This document shows positions 44,615 to 53,338 of a DNA stretch of 64,000 nt, in pieces (within the stretch, counting starts at the first letter, position 1; every line of letters begins with the position of its first letter). The stretch spans positions 1,302,001 to 1,366,000 of the forward strand of contig NZ_OZ032153.1 of assembly GCF_964026535.1 (NCBI RefSeq), given 5' to 3'. Below the pieces are notes generated by a model. It worked only from the letters and a program-made list of their open reading frames with translations. It did no database searches and was not told the origin of the DNA. This DNA comes from Candidatus Tisiphia endosymbiont of Sialis lutaria (GTDB lineage: Bacteria; Pseudomonadota; Alphaproteobacteria; Rickettsiales; Rickettsiaceae). The translations under genes were made by a program, and so were the position numbers.

Positions 44615-45491
44615 GTTCTGTTGACAAAATTTTTAACGTAACCATATTAAAGCTCCAACAAAATTTAGAAAGGCTAAAAAGGTGGCTGGGGCTTTATCAA
44701 ACCTAGAAAATATACGCCTAAAATGTTTGATTTTACCAAAGAAGCATTCAATTAAATGGCGTTCTTTATAAATATGTTTATCATATTCACGTTGTACTTT
44801 ACGATTAGATTTTGGTGGGATAACAACCTCACACCCCTTATTTTTTAAGCTTTCTACAAACACACTACTATCATATCCTTTATCGCCTATCACCGTCGTA
44901 TTCTGAACATCTTTAGTAAGATTTTCAGCCTGAGTGATATCATTTCTTTGCCCAGCAGTTAGTATAAACTTCAGTGGGTTACCCAATGCATCAACGAGGG
45001 CATGAATTTTAGTACTAAAACCACCTTTGCTTCTACCTAAAGCTGCTTCCTCTTGATTACCTTTAATATATCCAGATGAGCAAGCATGTACTCTTACAAT
45101 AGTTGCATCAATCATCATTGATTCCATATCTACATCTACTTTAACATGATCCATTAAAGCTTCCCATATACCTTTGTCAACCCATCTCTTAAATCTGCGA
45201 TAAACACTGTACCAACAACCATAATAATCAGGCAGAAGACGCCATTGACAACCTGTTCTAGCAATAAACCATATTGCTTCAATAAACTGTCTTATTTTTT
45301 CCTCATTCTTGTTGTGTATAGCTTTTTTTTTCTTAAAAAATGATAAAATTGCTTCCCATGCTTGGTCTTCTATGTAATACTTCATATCGGTAGTTTCTTG
45401 GTTTCGATAACTAGAAACTACCATTTCTTCTTACTATTGCAACTTCTTTATTCTACTCTGATAACTTAACATAAAATTTTGTCAACAGAAC
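44615..45491 (-). mobile_element. IS5-family insertion sequence, copy 1 (intact)
   Basis: The ends are inverted repeats beginning GTTCTGTTGACAAAATTTT. The flanks are CTAG on the left (44611-44614) and CTAA on the right (45492-45495), both YTAR-type targets as for IS5. The unequal flanks suggest mutation or recombination since insertion. The 877-base element carries one uninterrupted transposase. Its right end abuts the alkA-like gene. A second copy is at 49016-49890 and a 99-base remnant at 56542-56640. Confidence 0.93.
44633..45424 (-). CDS. IS5-family transposase (intact)
   Basis: The 263-residue DDE transposase has the N-terminal helical domain (WEAILSFFKKKKAIHNKNEE), RTGCQWRLLPDYYGCWYSVYRRF, the first Asp in SMMIDATIVRVH, LGRSKGGFSTKIHALVDALGNP, the second Asp in VIGDKGYDS and the Glu in ERHLIECFFGKIKHFRRI. 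The coding region contains a run of nine A after FFK, which keeps the frame; the second copy has eight. It fills nearly the whole element, 18 bases from the left end. It is the only apparently functional copy of this IS in the window. Confidence 0.93.
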   Translation of the reverse strand: MVVSSYRNQETTDMKYYIEDQAWEAILSFFKKKKAIHNKNEEKIRQFIEAIWFIARTGCQWRLLPDYYGCWYSVYRRFKRWVDKGIWEALMDHVKVDVDMESMMIDATIVRVHACSSGYIKGNQEEAALGRSKGGFSTKIHALVDALGNPLKFILTAGQRNDITQAENLTKDVQNTTVIGDKGYDSSVFVESLKNKGCEVVIPPKSNRKVQREYDKHIYKERHLIECFFGKIKHFRRIFSRFDKAPATFLAFLNFVGALIWLR

Positions 45492-46351
45492 CTAAATCAT
45501 TCTGTTTATCCGATGCTTTAAATGTAATTCAGAGAGGAAGCACTGACCCTATAAATATTGTTAATAGATATGTCTTTACTAGACTTATTAATTTGAATGG
45601 TAGGAACTTACTTGTTTGCGTTTATAAAGAGAAAGAATTTTTAAAAATAAAAGTTCTTAATGACAACTCCTATGTAGATCAATTTAAAACATTATCTTTA
45701 ATGATTACAAAATTGTTTGGATTAGATGATCCTTTATTTTTTAGAAAGATAAATATAGAATCAAAAACGTATCCTGTATTAACTTACTATACTGGTGTAC
45801 ATGGATATTTATCAATATTTGAAGCAACTGTTCAGACAATTATAGGACAACTCATATCAGCAAATGTAGCAAATTCTTTAAGAAGGAATTTTATCTTAAA
45901 ATTTGGTGAATTCTTTTCTTACAAAGGAAGAAATTATTATTTATTTCCTCTTCCTGAACTTATTAAAAGCTTATCTATAGATAAGATCATGTCAATTGGT
46001 ATAAGTAAATTAAAAAGCAAGGCAATTATACAAATTTCTAATGAATTTGTACAAAATAACTTAGAGCAGCGGTTAGTTACTATGAATAACACAGAAGAAA
46101 TAAAAAATACTTTGATGAATTTCTGTGGTATCGGACGTTGGACTAGTGACTGGATTTCCTTAAGAGGGTTAAGAAATTTTGATGTTGTTCCTTCAGGTGA
46201 CTTAATTATCAGAAAAGCATTCTCTTGGTGGCTTGGACTACCTACGATAATTTCCAGTACACAAATTGATTCGATTTGTCAAAAAAAATGGGGTTCCTAT
46301 GCTGGATCAGTAGCATATCGTATTATGTATAATTATATTAAAGTGCAGTAG
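45479..46351 (+). CDS. AlkA-like HhH-GPD DNA glycosylase, 5' end replaced by IS
   Basis: The protein resembles 3-methyladenine DNA glycosylase II. It has an N-terminal beta region, then FEATVQTIIGQLISANVAN, the helix-hairpin-helix MNFCGIGRWTSDWISLRG and the catalytic Asp in VVPSGDLIIRKAF. The only upstream in-frame start is TTG 45479, inside the IS5 terminal repeat, so the native 5' end seems lost. The next ATG lies about 75 codons in. It may be translated from the IS-derived TTG or be a decaying gene. It is followed by an ogt-like gene, forming an alkylation-repair pair. Confidence 0.78.
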   Translation: MSTEPKSFCLSDALNVIQRGSTDPINIVNRYVFTRLINLNGRNLLVCVYKEKEFLKIKVLNDNSYVDQFKTLSLMITKLFGLDDPLFFRKINIESKTYPVLTYYTGVHGYLSIFEATVQTIIGQLISANVANSLRRNFILKFGEFFSYKGRNYYLFPLPELIKSLSIDKIMSIGISKLKSKAIIQISNEFVQNNLEQRLVTMNNTEEIKNTLMNFCGIGRWTSDWISLRGLRNFDVVPSGDLIIRKAFSWWLGLPTIISSTQIDSICQKKWGSYAGSVAYRIMYNYIKVQ

Positions 46352-46407
46352 CAGAAATTACTAATTTAATAATGTGCTATTAGTTATATTAAAGAATAGG
46401 TAAAAAA

Positions 46408-46902
46408 ATGACTTATTACTCTTTTATTAAAACAGCAGCTGACAATTTGCTATTATTAGCAGATACCCATTTTTTAACAGGTGTATATGTATTAAATCAA
46501 AAGTACTTTCCAGAAATCCAAAAGAACTGGTTTTTGAATAATGACTTAGAAATTTTTAAAGAAACTACCAAACAACTCAATGAATATTTTGCAGGCTCAA
46601 GATATTCATTCAATATCGAATATAAACTTAATGGGACTAAATTACAAGAACTTGTTTGGAATCGCTTAGTTGAAATAGAATATGGCAAAACTATTAGTTA
46701 TAAAGAGCTAGCCCAAGAAATATTATATCCTACTGCGGTCAGAGCTGTAGCTACTGCAGTAGGATATAATCCCTTTACATTTATTATTCCTTGCCATAGA
46801 GTTATTGGCAAAGATGGAAAACTTAGAGGTTATGCTTCCGGTCTTGATCTTAAACAAAGATTACTTGATTTTGAAATGAGTAAATCAAGTCCTTTCTTAT
46901 AA
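46408..46902 (+). CDS. Methylated-DNA--protein-cysteine methyltransferase
   Basis: This is an Ogt/Ada-C-type suicide repair enzyme that removes O6-alkyl groups from guanine. The 164-residue protein has the active-site motif IIPCHRVIGKDGKLRGYASG, the DNA-binding helix region YKELAQEILYPTAVRAVATAVGYNP and an N-terminal domain of the Ogt type. It is intact. It begins 56 bases after the alkA-like gene, which suggests a shared transcript for repair of alkylated DNA. Confidence 0.92.
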   Translation: MTYYSFIKTAADNLLLLADTHFLTGVYVLNQKYFPEIQKNWFLNNDLEIFKETTKQLNEYFAGSRYSFNIEYKLNGTKLQELVWNRLVEIEYGKTISYKELAQEILYPTAVRAVATAVGYNPFTFIIPCHRVIGKDGKLRGYASGLDLKQRLLDFEMSKSSPFL

Positions 46903-47012
46903 GACAGAGAATTCAAAGATCATAATATAAGAAATGATAATATATTTGATGATGAAAATGCCAAACTGATTGGAAGTTCAGATAATAATGTAGAAGGGGA
47001 GAGTAGGTTAGT

Positions 47013-47277
47013 GTGTGGTGACAACTTGTATACCGAAGCTATTTAATCAAAAAACTAGAATTTTGGGTTAAATTACAGAAACGGGGCAAAAGCGAACTAG
47101 GAGTCGGATTAATTATTTCACATGGATGTGTGAAATCTGTAATAATGAAATTTATGGGTCTTAGCGATGTTAATATTAATTATGGTGAAATTGTATCTTT
47201 TCGTTTTTCAGAGCATAAGTGGAGTGTAAATAGCATGGATGAGTATGAATTGATAGGTAATACAAATGAGCTTAACT
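47013..47277 (+). pseudogene. Remnant of a histidine-phosphatase-type gene (C-terminal part)
   Basis: From about 47013 an open frame without a start codon reads KKLEFWVKLQKRGKSELGVG, then IISHGCVKSVIMKFMGLSDV, NINYGEIVSFRF and HKWSV, and stops at 47277. The SHG block followed by a hydrophobic helix and NxGEI fits the C-terminal half of a phosphoglycerate-mutase-like phosphatase. It overlaps the start of the intact phosphatase at 47266. It contains one of two 46-base direct repeats (47063-47108). Confidence 0.5.
47063..47108 (+). repeat. 46-base direct repeat, copy 1
   Basis: The sequence TTGGGTTAAATTACAGAAAC and the next 26 bases to GGAGTCGGA recur at 47860-47905 with one mismatch. The pair flanks the histidine-phosphatase gene, marking a duplication or recombination boundary. 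Confidence 0.85.
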
Positions 47278-47841
47278 AAAAAATTTATTTTTGTTCGTCA
47301 TGGTAGTACCGATTGGAATATGGATTTATTACATCTAGGTTTTAAAGATTATCAGTTAAATTTAACTGGAATAAAAGAAGCTAGAAATGCTGCAATTACT
47401 ATAAGTGAGTATTTAAAAAAAATACATGCTAAAAAAGCAACACTTATCTCTAGCAACTTAAATAGAGCAAAAGAAACGGCTCAAATAATTAGTGACTATA
47501 ATAAATTACCTATCTTTTATAACAGCAATCTAAATGAAAGGTATTTTGGAGAGCATAATAATAAATTGATTACCCCAGAGGAAGAGACAAGTTTTGATAG
47601 AAGAGTAGCTACGACTATATTAGATATTTTACTAAAGAAACATGATAATTTGATAATTGTCTCTCACCTGGAGGTATTTAAATCCATACAAAAAACACTA
47701 ATTAATAACTATCTATTAGAATATATTCAAAAAGGACAAGTAATGGTATTTACCTATAATAATTCATCACAATGGAGTCTTGGTTCTATAGTTAGTATTA
47801 TGGGGCTGTTGCCAGACGAAGATTTTTTGAATCAATTTTAG
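47266..47841 (+). CDS. Histidine phosphatase superfamily protein
   Basis: The 191-residue protein carries the RHG catalytic motif (FIFVRHGSTDWNMDLLHLGF), QLNLTGIKEARNAA, the second-half SSNLNRAKETAQII, LNERYFGEHN and a C-terminal VSHLEVFKSI where SH supplies the second catalytic His. It resembles phosphoglycerate-mutase-like broad phosphatases; the substrate is unknown. The ATG overlaps the end of a related, decayed phosphatase remnant, and a 46-base direct repeat lies on each side, so it may be the surviving member of a tandem pair. Confidence 0.82.
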   Translation: MSLTKKFIFVRHGSTDWNMDLLHLGFKDYQLNLTGIKEARNAAITISEYLKKIHAKKATLISSNLNRAKETAQIISDYNKLPIFYNSNLNERYFGEHNNKLITPEEETSFDRRVATTILDILLKKHDNLIIVSHLEVFKSIQKTLINNYLLEYIQKGQVMVFTYNNSSQWSLGSIVSIMGLLPDEDFLNQF

Positions 47842-47859
47842 GAGCGGGTACCCACAAAA

Positions 47860-47905
47860 TTGGGTTAATTTACAGAAACGGGGCAAAAGCGAACTAGGAG
47901 TCGGA
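47860..47905 (+). repeat. 46-base direct repeat, copy 2
   Basis: This is the second copy of the 47063-47108 sequence, starting 18 bases after the phosphatase stop. The sequence after it (encoding GVGIAVNFFSVIEKYPAI) differs from that after copy 1, so only the 46 bases and little else are shared. Confidence 0.85.
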
Positions 47906-48012
47906 ATTGCTGTTAATTTCTTCTCTGTTATAGAAAAATATCCTGCAATAAGTTATCTTACTCAAATGCCTTATCTGTAGAAGTCAAGATTTGATCTTAC
48001 AGACCCCATAAA

Positions 48013-48660
48013 TTAACTTATTAGATTGTCAGATAAATTTTGACTGTCAGATAAGTGTTCAAGATACAAGATCTCATTATTTTTTTCAAACGCTAATTTT
48101 TTACTATCTTTAAAGGTTTGCATTGGAGTTTTACCATAGCAATACTTGCCGGAATGAGGACGTTCGTTATTATAATAATGTAACCAGGTATCAAGATCTT
48201 TTTGCAATTCAAAAAGTGAATTGTAAATCTTTTTACGCATTGCAGTATCATAAAACTCATTTTTCATGGTTTTATGAAACCTCTCACATATCCCGTTAGT
48301 TTGAGGGGAATATGCTTTTGTAACGGTGTGTTCTATTCCTTCAATACTTAAAAACAATTCAAAGGCATGATGTTCTATATTTCCTTTATATTCAGTACCA
48401 CGATCAGTTAATATACGTAGTATAGGAATACCTTGTTCTTCGTACCAAGGTAGAACTCTATCATTTAACATATCAGCAGAGGTTATAGCTGTTTTGTCTG
48501 TGTATAATTTGGCATCCGTCACCCTGGAATAGCTATCGATAAAAGTTTGACCATAAACCTTACCTATTCCTTTAAAGTTGCCAACATAGTAAACATCTTG
48601 ACAACCAAGATTATAATGCACCCATAAATTTAGACCAAAAAAATTAGAGCGATCCGTTTT
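48013..48660 (-). pseudogene. IS481-like transposase, 5'-truncated
   Basis: The frame codes for an integrase-core DDE domain. The first Asp lies in GQTFIDSYSRVTDAKLYTDK, the second in RILTDRGTEYKGN, and the Glu in SPQTNGICERFHKTMKNEFY, followed by LDTWLHYYNNERPHSGKYC. The in-frame sequence extends a little upstream of GTG 48621 but the N-terminal helix-turn-helix half expected in IS481 is missing. The 5' side joins an IS3 orfA fragment on the other strand. It is a transposase remnant without clear ends. Confidence 0.8.
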
Positions 48661-48700
48661 TTATAAGATAAAATAACCAGGATAGGAGGTCTAAAATATT

Positions 48701-48987
48701 ATGACAATAAAGAAGAATTATGAGGCAGAATTTAAAGCAAAAATAGCTATAGAAGCAATAAAGAGTAAAAAAGGAACCGCTGAAATCTGTAGTGAATATA
48801 AGATTCCAGTTACTAATTTATATGAATGGCGTGACAAGGCTTTAAGTAATCTATACCAAGTGTTTATACCAGAAAGTGAGTATATTAAAAAGTAAAAGCT
48901 TGTATTACAGGAGATTGAAGGTCTACACAAAATTATAGGAGAAATAACAATAGAAAATAATTACCTCAAAAAAAAATTATTGAGATA
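48701..48987 (+). pseudogene. IS3-type orfA fragment, frameshifted
   Basis: MTIKKNYEAEFKAKIAIEAI, then EICSEYKIPVTNLYEWRDKAL is a typical IS3 OrfA helix-turn-helix. The frame stops at 48895, while a shifted frame continues with LQEIEGLHKIIGEITIENNY, the leucine-zipper part, and stops near 48987. AGGAGG at about 48684 is an excellent ribosome site. IS5 copy 2 sits 24 bases downstream, and no orfB follows on its far side. Confidence 0.75.
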
Positions 48988-49015
48988 GATAAAAAAGATA
49001 GAGTGAAGATGCTAG

Positions 49016-49890
49016 GTTCTGTTGACAAAATTTTATGTTAAGTTATCAGAGTAGAATAAAGAAGTTGCAATAGTAAGAAGAAATGGTAGTTTCTAGTTAT
49101 CGAAACCAAGAAACTACCGATATGAAGTATTACATAGAAGACCAAGCATGGGAAGCAATTTTATCATTTTTCAAGAAAAAAAAGCTATACACAACAAGAA
49201 TGAGGAAAAAATAAGACAGTTTATTGAAGCAATATGGTTTATTGCTAGAACAGGTTGTCAATGGCGTCTTCTGCCTGATTATTATGGTTGTTGGTACAGT
49301 GTTTATCGCAGATTTAAGAGATGGGTTGACAAAGGTATATGGGAAGCTTTAATGGATCATGTTAAAGTAGATGTAGATATGGAATCAATGATGATTGATC
49401 CAACTATTGTAAGAGCACATGCTTGCTCATCTGGATATATTAAAGGTAATCAAGAGGAAGCAGCTTTAGGTAGAAGCAAAGGTGGTTTTAGTACTAAAAT
49501 TCATGCCCTCGTTGATGGTTGGGTAACCCACTGAAGTTTATACTAACTGCTGGGCAAAGAAATGATATCACTCAGGCTGAAAATCTTACTAAAGATGTTC
49601 AGAATACGACGGTGATAGGTGATAAAGGATATGATAGTAGTGCGTTTGTAGAAAGCCTAGAAAATAAGGGGTGTGAGGTTGTTATCCCACCAAAATCTAA
49701 TCGTAAAGTACAACGTGAATATGATAAACATATTTATAAAGAACGCCATTTAATTGAATGTTTCTTTGGTAAAATCAAACATTTTAGGCGTATATTTTCT
49801 AGGTTTGATAAAGCCCCAGCCACCTTTTTAGCCTTTCTAAATTTCGTTGGAGCTTTAATATGGTTACGTTAAAAATTTTGTCAACAGAAC
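49016..49890 (+). mobile_element. IS5-family insertion sequence, copy 2 (defective)
   Basis: This copy has the same ends as copy 1 and lies in the opposite orientation. CTAG flanks both sides (49012-49015 and 49891-49894), a clean four-base target duplication. It is 875 bases, two shorter than copy 1, which agrees with the two single-base deletions seen in its transposase. Confidence 0.93.
49083..49872 (+). pseudogene. IS5-family transposase, two frameshifts
   Basis: The sequence follows the intact transposase of copy 1 closely. The first change is eight A instead of nine after the FFK codons (about 49176-49183), which shifts the frame. The second is GTTGATGG-TTGGG in place of GTTGATGCATTGGG near 49515. 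A GCA-to-CCA change also gives IDPTIV for IDATIV next to the first catalytic Asp. All catalytic segments remain visible, in three frames. Slippage at the A-run could restore the first shift but not the second. Confidence 0.9.
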
Positions 49891-49927
49891 CTAGGGGGTA
49901 ATTCCAGAAATTTTTGATTATGATGGA

Positions 49928-50566
49928 TCAGGTTTTATTTAAGAGTTTGTTGTTTTTTATAAATGCATTTGCTGTGAGTCGGTGAACTCCAAAAATTATT
50001 GCTATTGCAGAAATAGAGATGTCCTTACTCAGTAATTCTATAATAGTTAACTCTTTTCCTGTCAGTTTCGTATATTTAGATAGACTACCTTTTGGTCTCC
50101 CAAGTTTTATTCCTTCTGATTTTTTTCGAGCAAGAGCTTCTTTTGTTCTTTGAGAAATCATATTACGTTCTATTTCTGCTGAGAGACTAAATGCAAAAGC
50201 AAGAACCTTAGAATTGATATTATTACCCAATTCGTAACGTTCTTTTGTCGTAAATACTTTGATATTACGTTCCATACATTGGTGAAGGAAACTCATTACT
50301 TCCATTAGGTTACGTCCTAATCTTGATAATTCTGTAACGATCAACAAATCATTTGCTACCATATTATCAAGTAGAGTTCCTAATTTGCGTTCATTTACTT
50401 TTTTAGTTCCACTAATAGATTCTTCTACCCATTGACCAATATGAATTTTTTTCTCATCAATAAATTGCAAAATTTCATATTTTTGATTAGTTACAGTTTG
50501 TGTATCTGTACTAACACGAACATAAGCATAAATCATATATTTTTTGTATAAGTTAGAATAAACCAT
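49928..50566 (-). CDS. Serine recombinase, resolvase/invertase type
   Basis: The 212-residue protein has the small serine-recombinase fold: YAYVRVSTDTQTVTNQ with the nucleophile Ser, LGTLLDNMVANDLLIVTELSRLGRN, and the E-helix region AFAFSLSAEIERNMISQRTKEAL. A C-terminal helix-turn-helix (ISAIAIIFGVHRLTANAFIK) follows. It may begin at ATG 50566 or, more in line with the family, at ATG 50536. No inverted crossover sites or res site are obvious beside it. It lies between the IS5 copy 2 and a second IS5-type element and is likely part of transferred or plasmid-derived DNA. Confidence 0.88.
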   Translation of the reverse strand: MVYSNLYKKYMIYAYVRVSTDTQTVTNQKYEILQFIDEKKIHIGQWVEESISGTKKVNERKLGTLLDNMVANDLLIVTELSRLGRNLMEVMSFLHQCMERNIKVFTTKERYELGNNINSKVLAFAFSLSAEIERNMISQRTKEALARKKSEGIKLGRPKGSLSKYTKLTGKELTIIELLSKDISISAIAIIFGVHRLTANAFIKNNKLLNKT

Positions 50567-50823
50567 TTATATCACTAATAATATACAAATATTATCTAGG
50601 GCGTGTCATCAATTAAGTTGACATAAATATTAGGATGAGGCAAATTAGATATTGGTAAAAAAATAAGAAGGTGACCAATGCGCAGATATGCTTTAAGAGA
50701 TGATCAATGGGAAAGAATAAAGGATATTTTACCTGGAAAAGAAGGAGACGTAGGAGCAAGTGCCAAAGATAATAGATTATTCGTAGAAGTTGTATTATAT
50801 AGATATCGTGCTGGTATACCGTG

Positions 50824-52173
50824 CACAACTGTTGAAAGTTAAAAAAGGAGTTAAAATATAACTAAAGATTGTGTATAAATTAAGTTCATATAAATAATGA
50901 CTTAAGAATATGCAGATATCAGAAATTATGGATTTAATAGACGAAGAAAAATTAAATGAACTGGGCAAATTATACAAAATAGATAAAGTAAATAATAAAA
51001 TTACAGGTAAATTTATTTTAAAAAGCTTTGTTCATTGTATACTAAAGGGCTATAAACTGAGCCTGAGAGCCTGAGAGCCTTATAACTTATAACTAATAAT
51101 AATAAAAATTTATCTTCGTTACTTAAAACTCAAGATAAAAATAATAATGTCTTAGATCACAGCTCTATCAGCAAGAGATTATCATCGATAGATACCAGAT
51201 ATTTTGAAGATATATATATAAATTTGGTAATAAAATATAATGATAAATTTAAAAAAACTGACTCCGATAAGCTACATAGGTTTGATTCTACTATAATTAC
51301 TTTATCTGGTAAATTATTAAAAGATGGATTAAATCTTGGTGGCAAAACTCAAGACAGACATATTAAAATAAGTGTAGGGTTAAAAAATTCAATACCATCT
51401 AGTGTAAGATTTTGTAGCCAACAATCTGAGTCTAGTGAAAATATAGCTCTTGTACAAGCCATTAATGCAACAAAGATAGAGAAAGAAGAAATATTGTTAT
51501 TTGATAGAGGTCTCTCAAAAGCCCAAACATTTGAGGCTTTTACCAAAAATGAACAATATTTTATTACGCGAGCAAATATAAACAGAAAATACGCATTAAT
51601 ACAAACGAATAGAATTAACACAACTGATACGACTGAAGAAGATTTAGAACAGGAATTCTGCAAAGATTTAACTATCATAAGTGATGAGATTGTAAATTTA
51701 TATGATAAAAATCATAAGGAAATAAAGTGTAATTTACGACTAATTAAAGCCAATAGTAAGACAGCAGGAGAATTGTGGTTTTTAAGTAATATATTATATT
51801 TATCAGCACAAGATATAGCAAGCAGCTACAAAAAAAGGTGGGAAATTGAAGTATTTTTTAAATTTATTAAGCAAAATTTACAAATTAAACATTTTATTAG
51901 CCATAGGGAGAATGGAATGAAAGTATACATATATTGTATTTTAATAGCTGCTATTTTGTTTGCAATATTTAAAAAAGTAAACAATTTATGGGGATTTAAG
52001 CTTGTTCTATTGCAATTTACGCTGCTGCTTGAAAAGGAGATTATCAAGGATATTGTATTATTTTGCGGCGGAGATCCTAATCTTGTAGACTTAAAATTAT
52101 AAAGATTGAAGGATAAATTTATGTATAATTATCGATTGCAATGTTTTGTACTTTTTAACTTTCAACAGTTGTG
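50824..52173 (+). mobile_element. IS4-family element nested in the IS5-type element
   Basis: Perfect inverted ends of about 22 bases start CACAACTGTTGAAAGTTAAA. A ten-base duplication GTATACCGTG flanks it (50814-50823 and 52174-52183), and its removal rejoins the host transposase at GIPWRD. The 1350-base size, ten-base duplication and transposase type fit the IS4 family. Confidence 0.92.
50910..52102 (+). pseudogene. IS4-family transposase with early frame break
   Basis: ATG 50910 opens MQISEIMDLIDEEKLNELGK and stops at TGA 51072-51074. From about 51100 another frame runs to 52102, with the first Asp in LHRFDSTIITLSGKL, the second in LLFDRGLSKAQTFEAF and the YREK-type motif in YKKRWEIEVFFKFIK. 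The break coincides with short tandem duplications (TGAGAGCC repeated at about 51064-51080 and CTTATAA repeated at about 51081-51095). The catalytic part alone could be read from GTG 51224, but the N-terminal DNA-binding part is cut off. Confidence 0.85.
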
Positions 52174-52814
52174 GTATACCGTGGAGAGACTTACCAGAAA
52201 GATTTGGAGATTTTAGAGTAATTCATACAAGACATACACGTTGGAGCCAAAAAGAGGTATGGAAGAAGGTTTTTGAACTACTTGCACAAGATGCAGATAA
52301 TGAATATAGTATGATTGATTCAACGATTGTTAGAGTACATCAACATAGTGCCGGAGCTAAAAAAAAGCCATAGTAGATGACCAAGCAATAGGTCGTAGTA
52401 AAGGCGGTTTATCAACTAAAATTCATGCAACTGTTGATTCTTTAGGAAATCCGACAGCTTTTCATTTAACCCCTGGTCAGTCGCATGATTTACAAGGCTC
52501 TGATGCTTTAATGGAAACTTTGACAAAAGCGGATACCGTAATTGCAGATAAGGCTTATGATGCTAAGGCAAGAATGAGGAATAAGATAAAAGATAAGAAT
52601 TGCACTCCTGTAATTCCATCCAAGAAGAATCGTAAATTTCCTGTAGAATATGATATAGAGCTTTATAAGTATCGTCATTTAATTGAAAATTTCTTTGCAA
52701 AACTTAAACAATCTCGAGGCATTGCTACGCGTTATGATAAACTAGCTCAGAATTTTCTGGGAGCAATTTATTTGGCTTCTTCTGTAATATTACTTAATTG
52801 ATGACACGCCCTAG

Positions 52815-53311
52815 TCATAATTAAATAATTATCGCTGATAAAAATAGTTTGCAAGAATTAATTTATAATAATGAAAATTAAAATAAGGAAGTGTTTAAAA
52901 GTGGTATTTTGGCAACTTGAATTATATTTTTAGTAATTCAAGCTAGGACAGGCAATTATTTTTAAAATGGTAAACTATTCAATTTTAGATTGATTTGGTT
53001 CGTTGTTGACGACAAAAATAATTAACTATTTTTCAGTTGTATATCTTAATAAGGAGGTACTTAAAAGTAGTGTTATGATATGTAATCGATATGTAACTCT
53101 TCCAGCAGAAAAACCTATAAATTAATTGTAAATTGACAAGTAATAAAATTTTTTATACTATTAAAATTCAACCTAATTAACCGGAGAAAATACCATGAAT
53201 ATAAGGATTTTAACGAAAATATTGCTAAGAGAATTGGCGGGGCGTAGTGAACAATTTCCGAACCCAATCAGATACCAAATTGCTTATTATACAAGTGCTT
53301 ACGCTCTATTA
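52815..53311. other. AT-rich spacer with a promoter-like site and a 47-codon ORF
   Basis: None of the palindromic families A to E is evident here. TTGACA (53133-53138) and TACTAT (53156-53161) are 17 bases apart, followed by CCGGAG and ATG 53195 with a 47-codon ORF. A phrase TTGTTGACGACAAAAATAAT near 53002 loosely resembles an RPE end but is not convincing. The rest appears non-coding. Confidence 0.45.
53133..53161 (+). promoter_or_regulatory. Strong sigma70-type promoter candidate
   Basis: A perfect -35 TTGACA is followed after 17 bases by TACTAT (or after 15 by TATACT), with AT-rich surroundings. It sits about 34 bases upstream of ATG 53195. It may be the promoter of a gene whose body was lost in this island. 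Confidence 0.4.
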
Positions 53312-53338
53312 TTAGAGCTTCGTTATTTCATATTCTAA
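53195..53338 (+). CDS. Small ORF, 47 aa, behind a promoter-like site
   Basis: The ORF starts MNIRILTKILLRELAGRSEQ and ends with a hydrophobic stretch (YYTSAYALLLELRYFIF). It has a good ribosome site (CCGGAG) and the promoter candidate above. I do not recognise it. Its 3' end overlaps the 3' end of the leftward PD-(D/E)XK gene fragment, which suggests that the ORF is a truncated 5' remnant reading into unrelated DNA. Confidence 0.3.
   Translation: MNIRILTKILLRELAGRSEQFPNPIRYQIAYYTSAYALLLELRYFIF

Larger units (their letters stand above)
50678..52801 (+). pseudogene. IS5-type transposase split by IS insertion and frameshifted
   Basis: Part one (50678-50823) reads MRRYALRDDQWERIKDILPG and on to YRYRAGIP. 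The IS4-type element then intervenes, and the frame resumes at 52174 with GIPWRDLPERFGDFRVIHTR. The first Asp is in YSMIDSTIVRVHQHSAG. A run of eight A at about 52360-52367 then shifts the frame; adding one A would restore AIVDDQAIGRSKGGLSTKIH. The second Asp is in VIADKAYDAKARMR and the Glu in YRHLIENFFAKLKQSRGI. It is non-functional through the insertion. Confidence 0.9.
50600..52810 (+). mobile_element. Second IS5-type element, interrupted by an IS4-type element
   Basis: The ends are inverted repeats GGCGTGTCATCAATTAAGT, with CTAG duplicated on both sides (50596-50599 and 52811-52814). Removing the inner element and one copy of its ten-base duplication leaves about 851 bases, normal for this family. 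It differs in sequence from the IS5 copies at 44615 and 49016. Confidence 0.93.

Noticed and set aside
49083-49534. Programmed frameshifting in IS5 copy 2 as the normal expression mode
   Set aside because: Copy 1 of the same element codes for the transposase in one uninterrupted frame, and copy 2 has a second deletion that no single slippage could repair.
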